DNA of 64,000 nucleotides from Paracoccus pantotrophus (GCF_008824185.1 NZ_CP044423.1:1315501-1379500); one strand, 5' to 3'; counted from the first letter of the stretch, positions 51,217-59,676 are shown. The notes: a model not told the origin generated them from the letters alone. A program made the numbers and translations.

Positions 51217-51771
51217 TCAGGCCACCGCCAAGGCAAGGCCGGCCGCGGCCGTCGCCGCCCCCAGCCAGCGCGCCAGCGGCAGCCGGCCCAGCGCGATGCC
51301 CGCGCCATGCAGGCCCGCCGTCGCCAGCGCAAAGCCCGCGGCATAGGCGGCCAGCCCTTCGGCCGGCCCCTCGACCCCATGCGCATGGCCGTGCATCAGG
51401 CCGAAGACCGCGATCACCGGCAGCGCCATGGCCAGGCCCGGCCGCAGGGCCAGCGCGATCGCCGCCCCGATGACGATGGACGAGGCCAGGATCGCCGGCT
51501 CGACCAGCGGCAGGTGGACCCCCGCCGCGCCCAGACCGCCGCCGGCGACCATCGCCGCGACGAAGGCCAGCGGCAACGCCCAGACCGCGCGCCCGCCGAT
51601 GCCGGCCGCCCACAGGCCCACGGCCACCATGGCCAGCAGGTGATCGGCCCCGCCCAGCGGATGGGACAGGCCCGCCACCAAGGGCGCGCCCCCGGCATGG
51701 CCGGTATGGGCGCCGGTATGGGCAAGGGCTGCGGTCGGTGTCAGCAACAGGGCGGCAGAAAGCTTTTTCAT
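51217..51771 (-). CDS. ureJ: HupE/UreJ-family membrane protein
   Basis: 184-aa membrane protein, probably a nickel permease serving urease. A signal peptide (LSAALLLTPTAALA) is followed by a His-rich mature N-terminus (HTGAHTGHAGG) and HPLGGADHLLAMVAVGLWA, the HPxxGxDH signature of HupE/UreJ. About six membrane helices follow, with FGLMHGHAHGVEGP near 120. It lies between ureA and ureB, an arrangement seen in several alphaproteobacterial urease operons. Nickel transport is known for some relatives, inferred here. Confidence 0.93.
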   Translation of the reverse strand: MKKLSAALLLTPTAALAHTGAHTGHAGGAPLVAGLSHPLGGADHLLAMVAVGLWAAGIGGRAVWALPLAFVAAMVAGGGLGAAGVHLPLVEPAILASSIVIGAAIALALRPGLAMALPVIAVFGLMHGHAHGVEGPAEGLAAYAAGFALATAGLHGAGIALGRLPLARWLGAATAAAGLALAVA

Positions 51772-51782
51772 CGCGGAGTCCT

Positions 51783-52085
51783 TCAGCGGATGGGATGGTG
51801 GACCGTCACCAGCTTGGTGCCGTCGGGAAAGGTGGCCTCGACCTGGATCTCGGGGATCATCTCGGGCACGCCTGGCATGCAGTCCTCGGCGCGCAGGATC
51901 TCGGCGCCATGGGACATCAGATCGGCGACCGAGCGGCCGTCGCGGGCGCCCTCGACCACGGCGTCGGTGATGATGGCGACGGCCTCGGGGTGGTTCAGCC
52001 TGACCCCGCGCGCCATGCGGTTGCGGGCGACGATGGCGGCCATGGCCACCAGCAGCTTGTCCTTTTCGCGGGGTGTCAGGTTCAT
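51783..52085 (-). CDS. ureA: Urease subunit gamma
   Basis: Smallest structural subunit of urease, 100 aa. MNLTPREKDKLLVAMAAIVARNRMARGVRLNHPEAVAIITDAVVEGARDGRSVADLM and the C-terminal MPGVPEMIPEIQVEATFPDGTKLVTVHHPI are diagnostic. It starts 8 bases after ureD and ends 11 bases before ureJ. Confidence 0.99.
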   Translation of the reverse strand: MNLTPREKDKLLVAMAAIVARNRMARGVRLNHPEAVAIITDAVVEGARDGRSVADLMSHGAEILRAEDCMPGVPEMIPEIQVEATFPDGTKLVTVHHPIR

Positions 52086-52093
52086 CTCTTGCC

Positions 52094-52903
52094 TCACAAT
52101 TGCCAGACGCGCGGCGGCGGGCCGGCGCGGAAATGCGCGATGAGCGGCACCAGCGCCGCCCGCAGGGCCTGGGCCGAGGGCGCCAGGAACCGCGCCACCA
52201 GCAGGCCCGGCAGCGCGCTGACGCCGGCCTCGGCGCCCTGGGGGATGGCCGCGCGGGCCGCGTCGAGCCCATGCTCGGCCCCCGGCGCGGCAAGGATCAC
52301 GGTCGCGGCGGCGCGCACCCCCGCCAGAGTGGCCGGACCCGAGGGCATCCCGTCCAGCCGCACCGCCTCGGCATGGATCAGGCGCTCGCCGCGGCGGATG
52401 CGCCAATGGTCGCGCAGATGGAACCGGCACAGCGTTTCCCCATGCGCCGCGCGCCCGAAGACCAGGCTTTCGGCGGCCAGCAGCGTCGCGCCAGCCGCCA
52501 TGTCCACGCTCAGCCGCCGCTCGAGGGCCGAGCCCTCGAACAGGATCGTCTCCTGCGGCAGCCAGTCGATACGCGCGCCTTCGCCAAGCGTCAGGAGGTT
52601 CGACACCTGCCCGGCCCCGCCCGCGCTGCGATAGATGCGCTCGGCCGCCTGCGTCGTCACCGTCAGGCTTTCGCCCCGGCCCGCATGGATGTCGAGCGCC
52701 AGCCGGTCGCCCCCGGTGATGCCCCCGGCGGTGTTGACGACCACCGCCTCGGACCGGCCCCGCATGCATTGGATCCGGGGCATCAGGATCTTCAGGCAGC
52801 CTTGCTGATGCAGCCGGCACAGCCGCCCCCGGTCGCGCGACAGCCCGGCCGAGCCATGGCTGCGCGGCAATGCCCGAACTGAACTGGAAAGGTCCAAAGC
52901 CAT
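52094..52903 (-). CDS. ureD: Urease accessory protein UreD
   Basis: Scaffold that forms the UreDFG maturation complex on apo-urease, 269 aa. The opening region has PRSHGSAGLSRDRGRLCRLHQQGCLKI and LMPRI, then the family core VVVNTAGGITGGDRLALDIHAG and TTQAAERIYRS, ending with LVARFLAPSAQALRAALVPLIAHFR. I chose the ATG at 52903 (weak GGGA site); a GTG at 52939 has no site but is in frame. First gene of the operon; no promoter can be named with confidence in the upstream 300 bases. Confidence 0.93.
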   Translation of the reverse strand: MALDLSSSVRALPRSHGSAGLSRDRGRLCRLHQQGCLKILMPRIQCMRGRSEAVVVNTAGGITGGDRLALDIHAGRGESLTVTTQAAERIYRSAGGAGQVSNLLTLGEGARIDWLPQETILFEGSALERRLSVDMAAGATLLAAESLVFGRAAHGETLCRFHLRDHWRIRRGERLIHAEAVRLDGMPSGPATLAGVRAAATVILAAPGAEHGLDAARAAIPQGAEAGVSALPGLLVARFLAPSAQALRAALVPLIAHFRAGPPPRVWQL

Positions 52904-53219
52904 CAGCGGATCCCGGTATGCTGCCCCGACCTCGGCCACGAAACATGCCGCCGATCAACCGGCGGGCAGCCGCCGCGATGCGGCCAGGGCCAAATCGCCG
53001 GGCAATCTGCCCGAAACTTCGACAGGCAGACCGCTTTCCGGGCAGCCGCCGAACGCATGCCGCACGCCCGCTAGCGCCAAGCCAATCCAGCCCAGCGCAA
53101 GGGAACTGCCTGGCGGACGGTCGCGACCGGCATGCCGGACCGGGCCGCCCCTGGCTGGGCAGGGTGCGGCCGGGGCCAGGAATCTCTGGCTGGATTGCGC
53201 GATTCGGGCTATCATCGGT
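52904..53219. other. Divergent gap between ureD and the lipoprotein gene
   Basis: About 315 bases with no gene I can support. It must hold the ureD promoter (leftward) and that of the lipoprotein/caspase pair (rightward), but I see no good -35/-10 pair. At its right edge is the perfect palindrome GCATTGCAATGC (53220-53231), 12 bases before the lipoprotein start. Confidence 0.5.
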
Positions 53220-53243
53220 GCATTGCAATGCGGGGCGGCGGCG

Positions 53244-53561
53244 ATGCGTACCCTTCTGGCACTCACGTTCTCGACAGCAACGATCGCGCTTGTTTCCGGT
53301 TGTGCCGAGGTTCCCGCTGCATCCGAACCCGGCCAGCAATCGCAACCGAGCGTTTCCTCGGCAGGGCCCGACGACACGGCAGGCAGCAGCGGCAGCGCGG
53401 GTGGCCGCAGCAATGGCGGCGGCAATGGCGGTTCCAGCGGCGGCAGCAGCGGCGGCGGCAACGGTAGCGGCGGCGGCAATGGCGGCAGTGGCAATGGCAG
53501 TGGCAATGGCAATGGGGGCGGTGGCAGCGGCGGCGATGACGGTGGAGGAGGCTGGAGCTAG
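53244..53561 (+). CDS. Gly/Ser/Asn-rich lipoprotein
   Basis: 105-aa exported lipoprotein. The signal peptide MRTLLALTFSTATIALVSGC ends in a lipobox (VSGC), and the mature protein begins CAEVPAASEPGQQSQ. From about residue 50 to the end it consists almost wholly of Gly with Ser, Asn and Asp, encoded by runs of GGC/GGT-type codons, with a final GGGWS. Such a chain would be unstructured and flexible. The ATG at 53244 gives the signal peptide directly; an upstream ATG at 53223 adds seven residues. It ends 2 bases before the caspase gene, so they are co-transcribed. Role unknown. Confidence 0.7.
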   Translation: MRTLLALTFSTATIALVSGCAEVPAASEPGQQSQPSVSSAGPDDTAGSSGSAGGRSNGGGNGGSSGGSSGGGNGSGGGNGGSGNGSGNGNGGGGSGGDDGGGGWS

Positions 53562-53563
53562 CG

Positions 53564-55861
53564 ATGTCCCCCAGGCGACCAGCACGCTCCCTGCTGCTGG
53601 CGGCGGCAGTCTCGTTGGGCCTGGCGACCTTGGCCGGGGCCGAAGGCGCCCGCATCGCGCTGGTCGTCGGCAATGGCAATTACCAGCGCATCCCGGCCCT
53701 GGACAATGCCGTGCGCGACGCCCGCGACATCGCCGATATGCTGCGCGGCTTCGGCTTTACCGTGCAGGAGGCCCATGATCTCGACCGGCCCGGCTTCGAA
53801 ACCTTCCTGCGCACGGCCTTGCTCAACATTCCCGAAGGATCGGAACTGGTTTTCTTCTATGCGGGCCACGGCATCCAGATCGGGCGGCGGAACTATCTTC
53901 TGCCGACCGACGTGGCCTTTGAAAGCGTCTATGACCTGCCGGTGCAGTCCGTCACCCTGGACCGGGTGGTCGAACTGCTCTCGGCCCGCGGCGCAAGCCA
54001 TGTCGCCATGATCGACGCCTGCCGCGAAAATCCCTTTCCGAACCTGCGCCTGGCGGCAAACCTTGATGCGACGCTGTTCGAGACCAAGTCCGGCTTCGAG
54101 GTTTTCTCGACCCCGATCAATTCGCTGGTCGCCTTTTCGACCTCGCCCGGACAGGTGGCCTATGACGGCGAAGCCGGCGGAAACGGGCCCTATACGCAGG
54201 CGATCCTGGCCTCGGCGGGGCAATATTCGGATGAAAACATCCTGACCATGCTGGCCGACGTGCGCCAGCGCGTCTATCAATCGACCAGCGGCCGGCAGGT
54301 GCCCTGGGAAAGCTCGACCCTGGTGCAGCCCTTCTATCTGGTCCAGGGCGGGACGGCCCCTGCCCCGGCCGCCCCGGAGGCCGCGATCTCCCAGCCCGAC
54401 CGCAGCGCCGCGCCCGTGCAGGCGCTGGCCATAGACCTGACCCTGCCCTTTGCGCGCGAATTGCCGCTGGGCGACAAGCTGGCCGAGCAGGCCGGCATCC
54501 CGCTGGGCGATGTTTCGGTGATCGAGGCGCCGCAGCACGGGCAGATCGACCTGGCCGGCGGCGCCGTGACCTATCGCCCGCATCTGGCCGAGACCCCGAT
54601 GGCGGACAGGACGGACCATATGCTGCGCGACCGCTTCAGCCTTGGCATCGGCGGTGCCGGGCCGGGCATCCTGAATGTCTCGGTCGGGATGCCGGCCCTG
54701 GCCTGCGACGTCCAGGCGGGCGACGCGCTGGACCTTCAGGGCGTGGGCCTTTACCGCCTGCCGAACCAGATCGAGCCCCGCCGCGCGCTGGCCGCCTGCG
54801 CGCAGGACGTGGCTGAAAACCCCGGCATGGCGCGGCTTCTCTACCAGCTGGGCCGTGCCCAGCAGGCCTCGGGCGACCTGCAATCGGCCCATGACAGCTT
54901 TCGCGCCGCAGCCGCGGCCGGCCATATCCGCGCCCGCCATGCCGCCGCCATGCTGCTGCTCAGCCCGCGCCTGGACCGCGCCGTGGTGCCCATTCCGCTG
55001 GACGAGGCGCAGGGCAATGCGCTTCTGGACGAGGCCATCGCCAGCGGCGATCCCTTTGCCATGCATAGCCGCGGCCTGCGCCTGCTGCGCAACGGCCCGA
55101 CGGAAGCCGACCGCCAGCGCGGCTTCGAACTGCTGGAGCGTGCCGCCGAGCTTGGCCACACCTATTCCATGAACGAGCTGGGCGCCTATTTCCTGGATCC
55201 CGACAGCCGCTGGTTCCGCCCGGAGCGCGGGCTGACCTATCTGCGCGCCTCGGCCGAGCGCAAGGACATCTACGGCTACAACAACCTGGGGCTGGTGGCG
55301 TTGCGCGGCTATGGGGAGGTGAAGCCGGACCATGCCGCCGCCCGCGCCTGGTTCGAACGCGCGGCCGAGGGCGGGCATCCCTTTGCGCCTGCAAACCTGG
55401 GACGGATGATCATGCGCGGCCAGCTGGGCAAGCCCGATCCGCGCGCGGCGCTGCGCTGGTATGACATGGGCCTGGCGCGGGGCGACGGCTGGGGCGGTGC
55501 CAATGCCGCCGACATCATCCTCGGCGGCAATGCCCGGCCCCTGGGCCCCGCCGATGCCGCCCTGCGCGCCGCCAAGGCGCTGGACCTGCCGGCCGCCGAG
55601 GCCGCCAGCCGGGCGCAGGCATTGCTGGACGGGATGGCCGCCGCCGATCTGGACCGCGCGACGCAGATGATCCTGAACGAGCTGGGCGAAGCGGTCGCCG
55701 TGGACGGCCGGGCCGGACCCGTGACCATCGAGGCGCTGGCACGGGCCGGCAGCCGGGCGGGGCTGGAAGCCTTGCCAGCCGATGCGGGGGCGCAAGAGCG
55801 CCTGCGGATGGCGGCCCGGATCTGGTGGGCGCAAAATCCGCCGCGCGTCGATCTGTTCTGA
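53564..55861 (+). CDS. Exported caspase-domain protein with Sel1 repeats
   Basis: 765-aa protein. The signal peptide (LLLAAAVSLGLATLAGA) places it in the periplasm. A peptidase C14 (orthocaspase) domain follows (about 28-260): IALVVGNGNYQRIPALDNAVRDARDIADML, catalytic H102 in FFYAGHG and C153 in MIDACRENPF, so the dyad is intact. A linker and a beta-rich segment with APQHGQID...VTYRP come next. From about 410 there are Sel1/TPR-like repeats (AAELGHTYSMNELGAYFLDP; ASAERKDIYGYNNLGLVALRGYGE; AAEGGHPFAPANLGRMIMRG), then a C-terminal segment like a peptidoglycan-binding domain (VDGRAGPVTIEALA). GGAG precedes the ATG. Substrate unknown. Confidence 0.85.
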   Translation: MSPRRPARSLLLAAAVSLGLATLAGAEGARIALVVGNGNYQRIPALDNAVRDARDIADMLRGFGFTVQEAHDLDRPGFETFLRTALLNIPEGSELVFFYAGHGIQIGRRNYLLPTDVAFESVYDLPVQSVTLDRVVELLSARGASHVAMIDACRENPFPNLRLAANLDATLFETKSGFEVFSTPINSLVAFSTSPGQVAYDGEAGGNGPYTQAILASAGQYSDENILTMLADVRQRVYQSTSGRQVPWESSTLVQPFYLVQGGTAPAPAAPEAAISQPDRSAAPVQALAIDLTLPFARELPLGDKLAEQAGIPLGDVSVIEAPQHGQIDLAGGAVTYRPHLAETPMADRTDHMLRDRFSLGIGGAGPGILNVSVGMPALACDVQAGDALDLQGVGLYRLPNQIEPRRALAACAQDVAENPGMARLLYQLGRAQQASGDLQSAHDSFRAAAAAGHIRARHAAAMLLLSPRLDRAVVPIPLDEAQGNALLDEAIASGDPFAMHSRGLRLLRNGPTEADRQRGFELLERAAELGHTYSMNELGAYFLDPDSRWFRPERGLTYLRASAERKDIYGYNNLGLVALRGYGEVKPDHAAARAWFERAAEGGHPFAPANLGRMIMRGQLGKPDPRAALRWYDMGLARGDGWGGANAADIILGGNARPLGPADAALRAAKALDLPAAEAASRAQALLDGMAAADLDRATQMILNELGEAVAVDGRAGPVTIEALARAGSRAGLEALPADAGAQERLRMAARIWWAQNPPRVDLF

Positions 55862-55901
55862 TGCAGGCCGGCGGCGTCGAGCCGGGCCCGGCGGGCGACG
55901 C

Positions 55902-56225
55902 GCCGGCTTCGACGTCCCGCCGGTGGCTCCGGGGCGCGGCGACGCCGCCATCGGCGTGATACGCGGCATCGCCGGGGAAAAGGGCTGCACGGTGGCCCAG
56001 GTGGCGCTGGCCGGGCTCCTGCACCAGCCGGTCGCGCCCGGCATCATCGTCGGCGCCAGGCGGGTCGGGCAGCTGCAGGGCAATATCCGCACAACCGAGG
56101 GGGCGCTTGCCCCGGACGATCTGGCGGCGCTGGACCCTGTGACCCGGCTTCCCGCAGGGTATCCGGGCTGGATACCCGAGCGGCAGGCACAATACCGCGC
56201 CCCTTTCCCGGCGCCGCAGCCCTGA
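55902..56225 (+). pseudogene. C-terminal remnant of an aldo/keto reductase
   Basis: A frame without a credible start reads FDVPPVAPGRGDAAIGVIRGIA, then TVAQVALAGLLHQP, VAPGIIVGARRVGQLQGNIRTTE and ALDPVTRLPAGYPGWIPERQ. This is the final third of an aldo/keto reductase, including the NADPH-binding IVGARRVxQLxxN segment. The N-terminal two thirds, with the catalytic Tyr, Lys and His, are absent: the DNA before it is the caspase gene. It is therefore a truncated relic, perhaps left by a rearrangement that brought in the caspase locus. Confidence 0.75.
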
Positions 56226-56326
56226 GCCCGGACAGGAAGCCGGCCGATCCCAGGACAGGGCCTGGCCCGGCCCCGCCTTGTGCCGGCGGGCGCTCCTGTC
56301 GCTCCGCCGCCGGGTCGCGTGCTGTC

Positions 56327-57820
56327 CTAGATCTTGCCCAGGGCCGCCTGGCTGGCCTGCGTGAACTCGCGCTCGATTTCCTCGTTGTGGCGATAGGTCA
56401 GCCGGCTGACCACCACGCAGGTCGCCATGGCCAGCACGAAAGCGGGCAAGAGCTCGTAAAGCCCGGTATCCATCGCTTTCCAGACGAAAACCGTAACCGA
56501 GCCGACCACCATCCCCGCAAGGGCGCCAAAATTGGTCAGCTTGCGCCAATAGAGGCTGAGCAGCACGATGGGACCGAAAGCGGCGCCGAAACCGGCCCAG
56601 GCAAAAGCCACGAGGCCCAGGATGGTATCGTTGGGGCTGACCGCCAGCATCGCCGCGATGATCGCCACCACCAGCACGCCGGCGCGTCCCAGAACGATCA
56701 GCACGCGCTGGCTGGGAACGGGCCGGCTGATGGCGCGATACATGTCCTCGACCAGCGCCGAGGAGCACACGATCAGCTGGCTCGACAGCGTGCTCATGAT
56801 CGCGGCAAGCACCGCCGCCAGCACGAAGCCCGCGACCAGCGGATGCAGCAGCACCTGCGACATCAGCAGGACAACGGTTTCGGCATCACGGGGTGCGTTG
56901 CCGAACTTGCTGAAATAGGCGATGCCGATCAGCCCGCTGGCAACCGCGCCCGACAGCGAGACGAACTGCCAGCTCGTGCCGATGATGCGGGCGGAGCGGG
57001 CCTCTTGCGGGGTGCGCAGGGCCATGAAGCGCACGATGATATGGGGCTGGCCGAAATAGCCCAGGCCCCATGCCAGCCCGGACAGGATCACCAGGATCGC
57101 GGCGCCCGGACTCATATGGCCCGCCCCGGTCAGCGACAGGTTGCCAGCGCCGACCTCGGTGACAAGACCGGCGGTCTCGGTCCAGCCGCCGATGGCCAGG
57201 ATCGCGACGGCGGGCACGACGACCAGCGCCACGACCATCATCAGCCCCTGGACCACATCGGTCAGGGACGCGCCCAGAAAGCCGCCGAACAGCGTATAGG
57301 CCAGCGTCACCGCCGTCACCAGCAGCATGCCGGTCAGGTAATCGCCCCCGAAGGCGCTTTCGAAGAACTTGCCGCCCGCGACCATCCCCGACGAGGCGTA
57401 GAGCGTGAAGAACACCAGGATCACGATGCTGGAAAGGCTGCGCAGCAGGCGCGAGTTGTCGCGCAGGCGATTCTCGAAAAAGCTGGGCAGGGTGATGGAA
57501 TTGCGCGAAACTTCGGTATAGGCGCGCAGATGCGGCGCGACCAGCCGCCAGTTCAGATAGGCGCCGATCAGCAGCCCGACCGCGATCCAGCCCTCGATCA
57601 GCCCGGTGGTGTAGATCGCCCCCGGCAGGCCCATGATCAGCCAGCCCGACATGTCCGAAGCCCCTGCGCTCAGCGCCGCGACCCAGGGCGGCAGGCCCCG
57701 GCCGGCCAGCATGTAGCCCTCGTGATCGCTGGTTTTCAGATAGGCCAGGTAGCCGATCAGCAGCATCACGCCGAAATACAGCGCCAAAGCGGCGTAGGTG
57801 TAGAGATTTCCAGACATCAT
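56327..57820 (-). CDS. putP: Sodium:solute symporter, PutP-like (proline)
   Basis: Inner-membrane Na+-coupled transporter of about 497 aa with 12-13 helices. Seen: YMLAGRGLPPWVAALSAGASDMSGWLIMGLPGAIYTTGL near the N-terminus (Na+ and proline site, with the conserved SAGASDMSGWL), LSGLAWGLGYFGQPHIIVRFMA in the middle, and AWAGFGAAFGPIVLLSLYWRKL in the C-terminal half, all characteristic of PutP. The ATG at 57820 follows AAAGG; a second ATG right after it is also possible. The upstream region has a palindrome shared with the FadL-type gene. No putA is found in the window. Confidence 0.9.
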   Translation of the reverse strand: MMSGNLYTYAALALYFGVMLLIGYLAYLKTSDHEGYMLAGRGLPPWVAALSAGASDMSGWLIMGLPGAIYTTGLIEGWIAVGLLIGAYLNWRLVAPHLRAYTEVSRNSITLPSFFENRLRDNSRLLRSLSSIVILVFFTLYASSGMVAGGKFFESAFGGDYLTGMLLVTAVTLAYTLFGGFLGASLTDVVQGLMMVVALVVVPAVAILAIGGWTETAGLVTEVGAGNLSLTGAGHMSPGAAILVILSGLAWGLGYFGQPHIIVRFMALRTPQEARSARIIGTSWQFVSLSGAVASGLIGIAYFSKFGNAPRDAETVVLLMSQVLLHPLVAGFVLAAVLAAIMSTLSSQLIVCSSALVEDMYRAISRPVPSQRVLIVLGRAGVLVVAIIAAMLAVSPNDTILGLVAFAWAGFGAAFGPIVLLSLYWRKLTNFGALAGMVVGSVTVFVWKAMDTGLYELLPAFVLAMATCVVVSRLTYRHNEEIEREFTQASQAALGKI

Positions 57821-58448
57821 GAATGACCTTTTGTGAATCCATCGGGTGACGAAGCCGGATGGCATTCCTGCGGTGCAAGCCGAGAAATGCCGCTGGCCAG
57901 TCGCTTCCGTGCCGGGTTTTGCCCGCCAGGATTACCGATTTTGTCCGGCAACCGAAAGTTCTTTTCATGCGCTTTCATGGCGCATCTCGGCCAAGCGGAG
58001 GATGCTCGCCCGCCGGCTTGGGGAGAGGCGCGCGCGACCGCTTCGCCCCACCAGCCCGCCGGATCCGGGAAACGATCCCGCGCGATGCGGGCGCCCGACG
58101 CCCCGTCCCCCCGGCGAACGAAACCGGAAGGCGGCGCCCCGGATCGTGCCGGTCCACGCTTCGGATCGCGCCTTGCCCAGGCCATGCCGCCCGATCCCGT
58201 CGCGCCGGGCAATGGCGGCTCCGCCCCTGTCCTTCGCCCTGCGGCCCGCCGGGCAATGGCCGGACGACGGAATGGCATTGCCATCCCAATGGAATATCTG
58301 CATACTATAGTATGTGACTTTACCTGCCCGGCTTGGGCATGCCCCGTCTTTCGGGCAGAGCAAGCCCGCCGGGGCCGAACGAGGATGGAATGGCGGCAAA
58401 GAAGCCCGATCCCACGAATGCCGCTGCACGGCACGGGTCCGAGACGAA
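57821..58448. other. Long putP upstream region; no gene
   Basis: About 630 bases between putP and the IS element. Several long frames exist on both strands, but they are Arg/Pro-rich and mutually contradictory, with no family or start site. The only clear signal is the palindrome at 58300-58315. The stretch may be a leader or the remains of a gene lost when the IS elements arrived. Confidence 0.5.
58300..58315. promoter_or_regulatory. Palindrome GCATAC-TATA-GTATGT upstream of putP
   Basis: A perfect 14-base dyad CATACTATAGTATG (58301-58314) in an AT-rich patch. With flanks it reads GCATAC-N4-GTATGT followed by GAC, matching 32633-32648 upstream of the FadL-type gene. It is 480 bases before the putP start, so it may control putP or a lost gene. 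Confidence 0.5.
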
Positions 58449-58528
58449 TGAGCTACTCCCCTGAAATCGGACAGTGACGGAAGCTACGATCTGACGTTTG
58501 CTGGTCTCCACGGACAAGGAGATTAGGA

Positions 58529-58825
58529 ATGCGGAAGCGCAGGAACCATGACGCGGGCTTCAAGGCGCGCGTGGCGCTTGAGGCCGTGAAGGGCGAGCGC
58601 ACTGTGTCTGAGCTGGCCGCCGAATACGGCGTGCATCCGACGATGATCCACCAGTGGAAGAAGGCGCTGCTCGACGGGGCTGCGGATATCTTCGAGCGCG
58701 GCGGCAGAAAGCCCGTTGCGGAAGTGGATGAGGAGACGGTCCGGTCGCTGCACGCCAAGATCGGGGAGCTGGCCGTCGCCAACGATTTTTTGTCACGAAA
58801 GCTCAAGCCGTGGACCGGCAAGTGA
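58529..58825 (+). CDS. IS3-family transposase OrfA
   Basis: 98-aa DNA-binding protein of the insertion sequence. Helix-turn-helix FKARVALEAVKGERTVSELAAEYGVHPTMIHQWKKALLDGA (residues about 10-52), followed by a leucine-zipper-like coil (VDEETVRSLHAKIGELAVANDFLSRKL). AAGGAG lies upstream of the ATG. The T6G heptamer at 58786-58792 fits X-XXY-YYZ in this frame and permits -1 frameshifting into orfB, giving the OrfAB transposase typical of the family. Confidence 0.93.
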   Translation: MRKRRNHDAGFKARVALEAVKGERTVSELAAEYGVHPTMIHQWKKALLDGAADIFERGGRKPVAEVDEETVRSLHAKIGELAVANDFLSRKLKPWTGK

Positions 58826-59676
58826 GGCGTGGGATGATTGAGCGGGACCATCCCGCGCTGTCGATCGTGGCGCAGTGCCGCCTGCTGTCGATCTCGCGCT
58901 CGTCGTTCTATCATGAACCGGCCGGAGAGACGGAGCGGAACCTCGGGCTGATGCGGCTGATCGACCAGCAGTTCCTCGATACGCCCTTCTACGGCGTCCG
59001 GCAGATGACCTGGCATCTGCAGAATGAAGGCCATGGCGTGAACCAGAAGCGCATCCGGCGGCTGATGCGGCTCATGCGCCTGATGCCGATCTACCAGAAG
59101 CCCAACACCAGCAAGCCGAGAAAGGGCCACAAGACCTGGCCCTACCTTCTGGGCGGGCTGCGGGTGGATCGTCCCGGCCAGGTCTGGTGCGCCGATATCA
59201 CCTACCTGCCGATGCGGCGCGGCTTCCTGTATCTGGTGGCCATCATGGACTGGTTCACCCGCAAGGTTCTGGCCTGGCGCATCTCGAACACGCTGGAGGC
59301 CGACTTCTGCGTTGAGGCGCTGAACGAGGCCATCCACCGCTTCGGCGCGCCGGGGATCATGAATACGGACCAGGGTTCACAGTTCACGTCCTTCGCCTGG
59401 ACTGATCGGCTGAAGCGCGTTGGCACCCGGATCTCGATGGACGGCAAAGGGCGCTGCATCGACAACGTCTTCATCGAGCGCCTCTGGCGATCCCTGAAGT
59501 ATGAATGCGTCTACCTGCACGCCTGGGGCACAGGATCCCAGGCAAAGTCTGCCATCGGTCGATGGATGACCTTCTACAATCACCGACGGCCCCACACCGC
59601 CCATGGCGGGCAGCCGCCCGCCGTGGTCTACTTCAACAGCATCGAAACCGATCAGCAGACGAAGGCAGTAGCTTAA
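58810..59676 (+). CDS. IS3-family transposase OrfB
   Basis: 288-aa catalytic part of the transposase (rve integrase fold). After the helical HTH_21-type region (DTPFYGVRQMTWHLQ, KRIRRLMRLMRLMPIY) come the DDE residues: D in WCADITYLP, D in MNTDQGSQFTS, and E in FIERLWRSLKYE, with the family spacing. GTG at 58810 is the nominal start, but expression as an OrfAB fusion by frameshifting is likely, because the frame is open back to the T tract. Intact, so the element may still move. Confidence 0.93.
   Translation: MDRQVRRGMIERDHPALSIVAQCRLLSISRSSFYHEPAGETERNLGLMRLIDQQFLDTPFYGVRQMTWHLQNEGHGVNQKRIRRLMRLMRLMPIYQKPNTSKPRKGHKTWPYLLGGLRVDRPGQVWCADITYLPMRRGFLYLVAIMDWFTRKVLAWRISNTLEADFCVEALNEAIHRFGAPGIMNTDQGSQFTSFAWTDRLKRVGTRISMDGKGRCIDNVFIERLWRSLKYECVYLHAWGTGSQAKSAIGRWMTFYNHRRPHTAHGGQPPAVVYFNSIETDQQTKAVA

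Noticed and set aside
53263..53679. Minus-strand Cys/His/Arg-rich frame opposite the Gly-rich lipoprotein
   Set aside because: It is produced by reading the GGC repeat tract backwards; there is no start context and the plus-strand signal peptide and lipobox are convincing.
57833..58477. 214-codon frame upstream of putP
   Set aside because: Arg/Pro/Ala-rich, no ribosome-binding site, no family, and competing frames of similar length on the opposite strand.
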